A stretch of DNA of 36,396 nt from Bacillota bacterium (GTDB lineage: Bacteria > Bacillota > Sulfobacillia > Sulfobacillales > Sulfobacillaceae): positions 1 through 36,396 of the forward strand of contig JAJZBJ010000011.1 of NCBI GenBank assembly GCA_021798975.1. The letters run 5' to 3'. Both the position numbers and the translations under genes were made by a program. This document shows positions 9,781 through 17,456 of the stretch, piece after piece (the first letter of the stretch is position 1; the number at the start of each line of letters is the position of its first letter). Under the pieces are notes generated by a model. The model saw nothing but the letters and a program-made list of their open reading frames with translations, was not told the origin of the DNA and did no database searches.

Positions 9781-10242
9781 TTGTTACCCACCCCCAAAAA
9801 ATTTACCGTGATGGCTGGCACCGCTGAGGGTCCCACCCGGCTCAACGCATTTGACAACGCGCTGTTGGCGGCAGGCATCGGCAATTTGAACTTGCTGAGA
9901 GTCAGTTCGATTTTGCCCCCGAACGCGGAAGAAGTGGAAACGTTTCAGATGGCGCCCGGCAGTCTCTTGCCGACCGCGTATGGAACGATTACCTCGGAAG
10001 AGCCGGGCGCCCTTATCTCGGCGGCGGTGGCGGTCGGTATTGGCCGGCCCGACGAATACGGCGTCATTATGGAGTTCTCAGGCCACTGCAGCCGCGAAGA
10101 GGCCGCCGCGACCGTGGAAATGATGGCTCGGCAAGCCTTTGAGCAGCGCGGCCGTGATTTGGAGCGGGTCGTTGTACGAGCGGTGGAACATCGGGTGGAA
10201 GCTATCGGCTGCGCCTTTGCGGCCGTTGCACTCTGGTATTAA
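9781..10242 (+). CDS. Pyruvoyl-dependent arginine decarboxylase
   Basis: NLLRVSSILPPNAEE self-cleavage-type Ser motif, GSLLPTAYGTITSEEPG; TTG start 9781 after CTAGGAGG. Confidence 0.9.
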   Translation: MLPTPKKFTVMAGTAEGPTRLNAFDNALLAAGIGNLNLLRVSSILPPNAEEVETFQMAPGSLLPTAYGTITSEEPGALISAAVAVGIGRPDEYGVIMEFSGHCSREEAAATVEMMARQAFEQRGRDLERVVVRAVEHRVEAIGCAFAAVALWY

Positions 10243-10260
10243 GTGGAGGACGACACGTAG

Positions 10261-11091
10261 GTGAAAAAGCGACAGACATGGTTCACGGAGTACCAGACCG
10301 ACTCCTTAAGCTTAGGGTTACGGATCGACGACATTTTGGCGTCGGAGACCACCGAGTTCCAGGACATGCTGGTGGCTCAGACGGAAACGTTCGGCCGCCT
10401 GTTGGTACTGGATGGTGCGGTGCAGACCACCGATAAAGATGAGTTTGTTTATCATGAGATGATTACCCACGTGCCCTTGTTTATGTTGGACGCCCCCAAA
10501 AAGGTGGCGGTCATTGGCGGCGGCGACGGCGGGGCCATCCGTGAGATTTTGAAGCACCCCACGGTTGACGAGGCCCACCTGGTCGAAATAGACCAGAAGG
10601 TAGTGGACGCGGCTCGGAAGTTTTTCCCGGCCATTTCTGTGGCGTTGGATGATCCCAAAGCCCATGTCCACTATACCGACGGCATTGAATGGGTGCGTAA
10701 CGCGCGCGACTTTGATGTCATCGTGGTGGATTCCACGGATCCCGTGGGACCTGCCGAAGGCTTGTTCCAAGCCGATTTCTACCAGAGCATTGCACGCGCT
10801 TTGACAGACCAGGGCATCTTGGTGGCGCAATCGGAATCACCCTTTCTCCACCAAGATTTGATTCGTTCGATGAAAGAGGGCATGAAGACGGCGTTTCCGT
10901 ACGTCACCCTGTATGTGGCGGCCATCCCCACCTATCCGAGCGGGTTCTGGAGCTTCATGATGGCCTCGAAGCAGCCTGTCAAGCCGGCGGATCGGGCGCG
11001 CACGGCCTCTATCGCGACGCGGTACTGGACGCCCGCCATTCAGGAGGCGGCTTTTGTGCTGCCGCGATTTGTGGGAGAGTTGCTGCAATGA
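10261..11091 (+). CDS. speE: Spermidine synthase-family aminopropyltransferase
   Basis: VQTTDKDEFVYHEMITHVPLF, GGGDGGAIREILKH, DSTDPVGPAEGLFQADFY. Confidence 0.93.
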   Translation: MKKRQTWFTEYQTDSLSLGLRIDDILASETTEFQDMLVAQTETFGRLLVLDGAVQTTDKDEFVYHEMITHVPLFMLDAPKKVAVIGGGDGGAIREILKHPTVDEAHLVEIDQKVVDAARKFFPAISVALDDPKAHVHYTDGIEWVRNARDFDVIVVDSTDPVGPAEGLFQADFYQSIARALTDQGILVAQSESPFLHQDLIRSMKEGMKTAFPYVTLYVAAIPTYPSGFWSFMMASKQPVKPADRARTASIATRYWTPAIQEAAFVLPRFVGELLQ

Positions 11092-11951
11092 CGGCTGATT
11101 TTACGAAGACCGATCGGTTCTTGGGGATGAATGCAGGCCAGACGGATGCCGATGTGGTGTATTTCGGTATCCCCATGGACTTTACGGTGTCCTTCCAGCC
11201 CGGATCCCGTTTCGGACCAGCGCGGGTGCGCGAAGCATCCTACGCAATTGAGACCTACTCCTTGGCACAAGACAAGGACTTAGAGGACTTGTCGGTATGC
11301 GATGCCGGGGATTTGGAGCTCCCGTTCGGAAATGTTCAAGAAAGTTTGGGGCGGATCCGCGCGGCTGCATCCTCCATCCTCAAGGCCAAGCAGCGGTTCT
11401 TTGCCCTGGGCGGCGAACATCTGGTGACGCTGCCGCTTATGCAGGCGGTGGTGGAAGAATACCCCGACGTCGCCGTGGTGCACTGGGACGCCCACGCCGA
11501 CTTGCGGGAGGAATACATGGGGGAGCCCTTGTCCCACGCGACGGTCCTGCGCCGCGTGTCGGAACTTTTGAAGCCTCAGCACTTGTATCAGTTCGGCATT
11601 CGGTCGGCCACGCGGGACGAGGTGGCCTACGCCAAAGAACATGTGAACTTCCACCCCCATCAGGTCCTCAGTCCGCTAAAAGCGTGTCTGGATGAGTTGA
11701 AGGACCGCCCGGTGTATGTCACCATAGACATAGATGTCATTGACCCTGCGTTCATGCCGGGAACGGGAACCCCTGAACCTGGAGGAATCTCTTCCGGCGA
11801 AGCTCTGGAGGCCATTCGTCTGTTGTCCCAGTTGAACGTGGTGAGTATGGACTTGGTGGAAGCGATGCCCGCCCATGACTTGTCGCAGCGTTCGGCCGTT
11901 TTGGCAGCCAAACTGGTGCGGGAAGGGCTATTGGCTATTTCAAAGGGTTGA
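11088..11951 (+). CDS. speB: Agmatinase/ureohydrolase family protein
   Basis: Mn ligands GGEH, HWDAHADLREEY, VTIDIDVIDPAFMPGTGTPEPGG; 4-bp overlap with speE. Confidence 0.93.
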   Translation: MTADFTKTDRFLGMNAGQTDADVVYFGIPMDFTVSFQPGSRFGPARVREASYAIETYSLAQDKDLEDLSVCDAGDLELPFGNVQESLGRIRAAASSILKAKQRFFALGGEHLVTLPLMQAVVEEYPDVAVVHWDAHADLREEYMGEPLSHATVLRRVSELLKPQHLYQFGIRSATRDEVAYAKEHVNFHPHQVLSPLKACLDELKDRPVYVTIDIDVIDPAFMPGTGTPEPGGISSGEALEAIRLLSQLNVVSMDLVEAMPAHDLSQRSAVLAAKLVREGLLAISKG

Positions 11952-11962
11952 GGAGGCGCGCG

Positions 11963-13627
11963 ATGCCGATTGTATCGCGGTTGGACGAGGCCCGCCAGCA
12001 TATTCGGCGGGTCATTTGCGATTTTCTGACCCAAGAGGGCCACGCAGGACTGGAAGAGTTCGTGCGGCTGGACGTTCCGACGGAACAGGGGCACGGCGAT
12101 TTGACGACCAGTTTTGCGCTCAAAGTAGCCAGTCGAACGAAAATGGCCCCGCGCCAGCTGCTGGACCGGCTTATCGCTGCCTGGCCGGGATTGGAGTCGG
12201 TGGAATCCTTAGAAGCAGCAGGCCCCGGATTCCTCAATTTCACGCTCAATACGGCCTGGCTGGCCGCGGTTGTTCCGGCCGTGCTGGCGGAGCCCGAGAC
12301 CTACGGCAACTCCGAATTCGGCCGCCGGAAGCGGGTCTTGCTGGAATACGTATCGGCCAACCCCACCGGGCCCATGGTGGTGGTGAGCGGGCGTGCGGCG
12401 GCGGTAGGCGACACCTTGGCGCGCACGATGGCTGCGGCCGGATTTGAGGTTAAGCGGGAATTTTACGTCAACGACGCGGGCAATCAGATCGCCACGTTTG
12501 GATGGGCCCTGGCTTTACGGCTTAAGCAATTGGCTGGGGAAACCGTGGAGTGGCCCGAAAAGGTCTATCCGGGTCAATACGTCGTGGACTTGGCCCAGGA
12601 ATATCAGGCACTCCACCCCGAAGTGGATCCGAAGACGCTGGCTGAAGATCAGTATGCGGAGCTGGGTGCTTGGGCCGCCGAGCGGATGCGGAAGTCGCAC
12701 GAAGCGGTGTTGCGCGAGTTCCGGGTCACTTTCGATCAATGGTTCTCGGAGCGGTCGCTGCGGGAAGCGGGCGCTCCCGAAGCGGTCGTAGAGCGGCTCC
12801 GGCAGCGGGGATCGATCGTCGAGCGCGACGGTGCCCAGTGGTTCACGTCGACCCAATATGGCGACGACAAAGACCGGGTGATGGTGAAATCGGACGGATC
12901 ATTCACCTACTTTGTGCCGGATGCCGCGTACCACGCGACCAAGTTCGACCGCGGATTCGATTATGTAATCGATTTGCTGGGCCCGGACCATCACGGGTAT
13001 GTGAGCCGGATGCGGGCCGTTGTGGAGGCCCTGGGATATCCCCCGGAGCGGCTCGAGATCCTCATCGTCCAACTGGTGCGTCTCTTGCGGGGCCAAGAGC
13101 TGGTGCGCATGTCCAAGCGGGGTGGAACCTTCGTGGCGCTCGAGGATTTGATTGAAGACGCGGGCGTCGACCCGGCACGTTTCTTCCTGCTTGAGCGGGC
13201 GCCGGAAACTCCCATGGACTTTGACCTCAACTTGGCGACGCTGAAAGGCTCGGACAATCCCGTGTATTACGTCCAGTATGCGGGCGCCCGCATTCACAGC
13301 ATCCTGCGTCAGTGGCGGGCGTCGGGAGACGCGGGGGTGCCGCTGGACGTGAGTCTCTTAACAGAGCCGGAGGAGAAGGACCTACTCGTCCTCACCGCCC
13401 GCTTTCCCGAGGTGGTGGTGCGGGTGGCGGAGGAACGGGCCCCCCAGCACCTGCCGAAGTTTTTGACGGAGTTGGCCAGCGCCTTTCATACCTTCTATCG
13501 CCAGCACCGCATCCTGGATGCGCCGCCAAAGGTACGGCAGGCCCGCTTGGCGCTCATCGAGGCAGTCCTGGCCACCAGTACGCGTGGTTTGGACCTGATG
13601 GGCATCTCCCAGCCCGAGGAGATGTAG
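11963..13627 (+). CDS. argS: Arginyl-tRNA synthetase
   Basis: EYVSANPTGPMVV, DYVIDLLGPDHHGYVSRM, VRMSKRGGTFVALEDL; ATG after GAGGAGG. Confidence 0.95.
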   Translation: MPIVSRLDEARQHIRRVICDFLTQEGHAGLEEFVRLDVPTEQGHGDLTTSFALKVASRTKMAPRQLLDRLIAAWPGLESVESLEAAGPGFLNFTLNTAWLAAVVPAVLAEPETYGNSEFGRRKRVLLEYVSANPTGPMVVVSGRAAAVGDTLARTMAAAGFEVKREFYVNDAGNQIATFGWALALRLKQLAGETVEWPEKVYPGQYVVDLAQEYQALHPEVDPKTLAEDQYAELGAWAAERMRKSHEAVLREFRVTFDQWFSERSLREAGAPEAVVERLRQRGSIVERDGAQWFTSTQYGDDKDRVMVKSDGSFTYFVPDAAYHATKFDRGFDYVIDLLGPDHHGYVSRMRAVVEALGYPPERLEILIVQLVRLLRGQELVRMSKRGGTFVALEDLIEDAGVDPARFFLLERAPETPMDFDLNLATLKGSDNPVYYVQYAGARIHSILRQWRASGDAGVPLDVSLLTEPEEKDLLVLTARFPEVVVRVAEERAPQHLPKFLTELASAFHTFYRQHRILDAPPKVRQARLALIEAVLATSTRGLDLMGISQPEEM

Positions 13628-13631
13628 CCGG

Positions 13632-14945
13632 GTGGATACCCCGAACGAACTGGCGCAGGCTTGGCATCAGTGGTGGGATGCCGGCGTTCGGCTGATTGCC
13701 GTCGAGACATGGGATGAGGAGTTGGTGCAGGCCGCCGCCAATGCGCTGGCGGAAATCCGCGAAGCGCCTCTTTGGCATTGGAGTGCCGTCTCGGGGCTAA
13801 TCCGGCCCGATGACCGGCTGGGCGGTGCGTTAACGCGGGATGCCGATGTGTTGGCGGAGAAAATCCTCGCCATGCCGGCAGGCGTGGTGCTGGCCCGGGA
13901 CCTATGGCACGCGCCCTTGGATTACCGGGCCTTGCGTGCCCTGCGGGATGCGGCCCATCGATCGGCCCCGGTCTTCGTCATTGCCACAGCCGTCCCCGGC
14001 GTAGAAATGCCGGAGCTGTTGCGCCACGATATGGTGCGCATGCAGGCAGGAGGACCCAAAAGCCGTTTCATCGACCGATGGGCTGAGAGCGGCATCCCGT
14101 CCCTGGAGACCCGGGTGCGCCAGCAAGAAACGCGAATTCCGGGACTGGATTGGCTTCGCGCCGACACCGATTGGAGTGCGGTGGGCGGCCTCGAACGGCT
14201 GAAGACGTGGGCGGCTGAGCGCCGCTTGGCGTTGGATCCGGCGCGCGGGCTGCCGTTTCCTCGCGGGGTGTTGCTGTATGGGATTCCCGGAACGGGTAAA
14301 AGCGCCTCGGTCCGCGCTTGGGCGGGATCCTGGCGTCTGCCTTTGCTGCGTTTAGACTGGGGCGGTCTGATGGGACGGTACGTGGGGCAGTCGGAAAGCC
14401 GCCTTGATGCCGCTCTGAAGGTGTCGGAAGACATGGCGCCGGCCGTTTTGTGGATGGATGAGATGGATAAAGGGGTGGGTGCCGATGCGGACGGACACGA
14501 CAGCGGCGTCAGCCGCCGATTGACGGGGCATCTCCTGACCTGGCTGCAGGAACACGAGGCACCGGTTCTCCTCATCGCCACGGCCAACAGCATGCACGGC
14601 CTGCCTCCGGAACTTTTGCGCCCCGGCCGGTTTGATGCCCTATTCTTCGTAGATTTGCCGGATGCCCGCGCGCGCCGGGAAATCTTGGCTATTCATCTAG
14701 CCCGCCACGGCGTAGACGACCCTATCCCGTATTTAGACATCGCCGACGGCCTCGCGAATTTCTCGGGGGCGGACTTGGCCTCCGCAGTGGTGGAATCCTT
14801 GTTCCGGGCGGCTGCCCGCCAGATCCCTCTGACACCGGCGGTCCTGGCCGAAGCGAGCGCCAGCATCGTCCCCTGGGCCCGAACCATGGGAGAGGAATTG
14901 GAACGGCGCCGGCGGTGGGCTAAAGGGCGCCTGCTGCCGGCTTAG
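13632..14945 (+). CDS. AAA ATPase, Ycf46-like
   Basis: Degenerate N-terminal region followed by a single AAA module: VGGLERLKTW, Walker A GIPGTGKS, LMGRYVGQSESRL, Walker B AVLWMDEMDKG, ATANSMHGLPPELLRPGRFDALFFVDLP. Confidence 0.85.
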   Translation: MDTPNELAQAWHQWWDAGVRLIAVETWDEELVQAAANALAEIREAPLWHWSAVSGLIRPDDRLGGALTRDADVLAEKILAMPAGVVLARDLWHAPLDYRALRALRDAAHRSAPVFVIATAVPGVEMPELLRHDMVRMQAGGPKSRFIDRWAESGIPSLETRVRQQETRIPGLDWLRADTDWSAVGGLERLKTWAAERRLALDPARGLPFPRGVLLYGIPGTGKSASVRAWAGSWRLPLLRLDWGGLMGRYVGQSESRLDAALKVSEDMAPAVLWMDEMDKGVGADADGHDSGVSRRLTGHLLTWLQEHEAPVLLIATANSMHGLPPELLRPGRFDALFFVDLPDARARREILAIHLARHGVDDPIPYLDIADGLANFSGADLASAVVESLFRAAARQIPLTPAVLAEASASIVPWARTMGEELERRRRWAKGRLLPA

Positions 14946-15526
14946 GGCACGAAAAATTCGCGGAACGGTTTCATATCGGACTTGAGGCGGGTGGCCGGCT
15001 CTTCCGGCGGATCGGGGCGGACGCGATCAATGTGATCGGCGTGGAACGCGACCCATACCTGCGCTTCTTCGCGGCTTAAGCAGGATGACAAAGGCCGGGT
15101 TCTGAGGGCGTCTTCGGCACGCTTCAGGGCCCCTTGCTCATCGTCCAAAATGCGCCGGATTACAGGATGCGTGGGACGGAATCCCGTCCATCGGACGAAG
15201 GTGCTGGGCAACGCGTTGTTGCGGCTGTGATTGCACGATCGGCAGGCAATGACACAATTGTCCAGGGCGGTCTGCCCGCCCCAGCAAACCGGGATGACGT
15301 GTTCTAGCGTGGATCCGGGACCTTGACACCAGGCGCATAACCATCCGTCGCGACGCTGGACTTGCCGATAGATGCGGCGGTGTGCCAGTGGACGGTAATT
15401 CAGGTGCAGAACCCCGTCGGGGCTCATGGTCGCCAGTCCGTCACGCAAATTTTGTTCAGCTTTTTCGATGCTGCACGGCGTCAGCGGCCTGCCGCCTAAG
15501 TCGACGACGGGCACTTGGCCGGACAA
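14942..15526 (-). CDS. Small HNH endonuclease with N-terminal PLMP/RRXRR-like segment (IshB-like candidate)
   Basis: N-term VPVVDLGGRPLTPCSIEKAEQNLRDGLATM; HNH CAWC...LEHVIPVCWGGQTALDNCVIACRSCNHSRNNAL; no RuvC motifs; TTG start, distant AAGGAGG so start uncertain. Confidence 0.75.
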   Translation of the reverse strand: MSGQVPVVDLGGRPLTPCSIEKAEQNLRDGLATMSPDGVLHLNYRPLAHRRIYRQVQRRDGWLCAWCQGPGSTLEHVIPVCWGGQTALDNCVIACRSCNHSRNNALPSTFVRWTGFRPTHPVIRRILDDEQGALKRAEDALRTRPLSSCLSREEAQVWVAFHADHIDRVRPDPPEEPATRLKSDMKPFREFFVP

Positions 15527-15573
15527 GACGGGACTTTGCGAACCAGCCGCCTCCTTACATTGTCTGTAGGGTT

Positions 15574-15582
15574 ATTATAGCA
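15574..15582 (-). promoter_or_regulatory. Extended -10 promoter for the HNH gene
   Basis: Minus strand TGCTATAAT; no good -35. Confidence 0.4.
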
Positions 15583-15593
15583 TGCGTTCTTTC

Positions 15594-17102
15594 CTACCCA
15601 GGGCGGCGAAACGGATGCACCTTGTCGCGCGAGCGCCGATCGGTTCGGTCCAGTCCTTCGTGGTGGAAGAACAGTGCGCGCGCATTCGCGTTTACGATGC
15701 GCTGAAAGGAATCCGGCGAAAGCTCTGCTTCCAGACGCTCCATCTTTTCCCACTCTTGGGCGAAGTCTTGCGCCGGTCCGCCGCTGCCAAACAGCACCCG
15801 CTCCGCGCCGGCCGTGCGAATCGCTTCTTTAATGGCTCCCACCGGCGCTCTCGAGGTCTCCAGGTACACTTGCGGATGCCGCTCAGCCAGCACCAGCGAC
15901 TCCTCCAGATAGGGTGAGCGCTGGCCCATGGAATGCACGATGACCGGGACTTTCGGAAACTCCATGAGAAACTCATCCCAAAGGGCGGGACTGTCAAAGC
16001 GCAGGGGGGCCGGGCCGGGGCCGCTGTGCACCAAGAGCGGCCGCCCGAACGAGGAGAGTACTTCGCCCAGCTGGCGCATTGAGTCCGACCATGGAAACGC
16101 GCGATCCAATCCCGGATAGCAAAAGGCCCCAACGGCCCCGGCATTCATCACGTGGGCCAGATCGGCCGCATGTCCCGGGCGGGCCGGAGCCAAGGCTGCC
16201 CAACGGGGATTGTCACGGGCCGCCGCCAGCAGTTCTTCGGCCGCCGTTGCCGGTTCCGGCGACACCAGCAGCCCCCAATCCACCACCACGCGGCGTTCCG
16301 CCTCGGGTCCCAGGGCCCGTTTGGCGTCTAACGGCCGTCCTTCCAGGGGACGCACCATGGGCAGGTAGGCGGTGATGTCGGTCACGCCCAGTTGGATCAG
16401 CGGGGCCTCGGGATCACCGGCGATGAGAATGGTCTCCTGCTCATCGGCCATGCCCAGGACTCGACCTTGGTGGGTGATGAGAGCTCCGCCCACATAGGTC
16501 GCGCCTGAGAATCGGCCAGACAGCGGTGCCACCACCACCGTCGCGCTGATTTGCTGGCTGCGGCGAATGGCCAGTTCCTGGACTAGACCCCGTTCAGCCA
16601 GGGTACGAGGATTGGCCGCCATGACCACCAGATCAGGTGCCAGTTCCAGCGTGCTGACCCAGATGTCCTCGTCTAATGCGTCTAGCCCGGGCAGAATGAC
16701 GATGCGGCCCCACCGGGTCGAAATGGCCGCGATGCCCGGGCCGGGTTCGAACCATGGCCGCTCGGTCGGCTGGAACAACAGCTTGGCGTGGGAACCGGCC
16801 AACGTTCCATCTGGCTCGATAACCAGGGCCCGTTGCTGCTTCTTGCCGCTTTCCGGTTCCAGGGCGCGGATGCTGCCCGTCACCACCATGAGGTTGAGTT
16901 CGCGGGCTGCGCGGCTTAATCGCTCGGTATGGCGGTTGGGCAGGACCTCGACGGGATTGAGGCCCAAAAACCACTCCGGAAAAACCATCACGTCCACGCC
17001 GCGGCTGGCGGCGTACCGGATTTGCTCCAAGGCTCGAGAGGCGGCGGCCTCGACATCGCGTATGTAGGGGGCTTGGGCGACAGCAATGCGGGGGGTGGCC
17101 AA
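15594..17102 (-). CDS. Fusion of nitrilase-like domain and amidohydrolase-2-like domain; both apparently catalytically degenerate
   Basis: N-term nitrilase-like (VAQAPYIRDVEAA, VFPEWF, SHAKLLFQPTERPWFEPG) with no Cys; C-term LLVHSGPG, PVIVHSMGQ, YLETSRAPVGAIKEAIRTAGAERVLFGSGGP; TTG after AAGGAGGG. Confidence 0.82.
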   Translation of the reverse strand: MATPRIAVAQAPYIRDVEAAASRALEQIRYAASRGVDVMVFPEWFLGLNPVEVLPNRHTERLSRAARELNLMVVTGSIRALEPESGKKQQRALVIEPDGTLAGSHAKLLFQPTERPWFEPGPGIAAISTRWGRIVILPGLDALDEDIWVSTLELAPDLVVMAANPRTLAERGLVQELAIRRSQQISATVVVAPLSGRFSGATYVGGALITHQGRVLGMADEQETILIAGDPEAPLIQLGVTDITAYLPMVRPLEGRPLDAKRALGPEAERRVVVDWGLLVSPEPATAAEELLAAARDNPRWAALAPARPGHAADLAHVMNAGAVGAFCYPGLDRAFPWSDSMRQLGEVLSSFGRPLLVHSGPGPAPLRFDSPALWDEFLMEFPKVPVIVHSMGQRSPYLEESLVLAERHPQVYLETSRAPVGAIKEAIRTAGAERVLFGSGGPAQDFAQEWEKMERLEAELSPDSFQRIVNANARALFFHHEGLDRTDRRSRDKVHPFRRPG

Positions 17103-17137
17103 GGTGCTCCCTCCTTCGACTCTATTTCGGTGACCTG

Positions 17138-17166
17138 ATTCTACCGGAAATAGAAAAAACTGGCAA
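17138..17166 (-). promoter_or_regulatory. Sigma-A-type promoter for the nitrilase-amidohydrolase fusion gene
   Basis: Minus strand TTGCCA-17 bp-TAGAAT about 36 bp upstream of the start. Confidence 0.55.
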
Positions 17167-17191
17167 TACGAACCGGGGCGGAAGCGCTGCG

Positions 17192-17456
17192 ATGAGGAGC
17201 GGGAGGGTCGAGGCCAGGGAGTCTTACCCGATTACACGCAGCGTGGATGCCAAAAATCTATCCTGTCCCCTGCCCATCATCCGCATGAAGAAGCCTTCGG
17301 GACGATTGAGGTGGGGGACGTCATTGAAGCGTGGGCTACCGACCCCGGTTCCCTCAGTGACGTGCGCGCTTGGACGCGCTGCGTAGGCCGCGACCTATTG
17401 GCAATAGACGAGGGCGAGGGTCCGGTGTTTCGGTTTGTGATACGGCGGAGCCATTA
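17192..17456 (+). pseudogene. TusA-family sulfur carrier protein with internal frameshift
   Basis: Frame 1 SVDAKNLSCPLPIIRMKK (Cys-Pro-x-Pro TusA motif), then frame -1 AFGTIEVGDVIEAWATDPGSLSDVRAWTRCVGRDLLAIDEGEGPVFRFVIRRSH* gives a full TusA fold sequence; 1-nt deletion at AAGAAG|CCTTC (about 17293). Start codon uncertain. Confidence 0.75.

Noticed and set aside
13922-14593. 223-aa minus-strand ORF
   Set aside because: Antisense to the AAA ATPase with intact Walker motifs; Ser/Arg-rich shadow ORF
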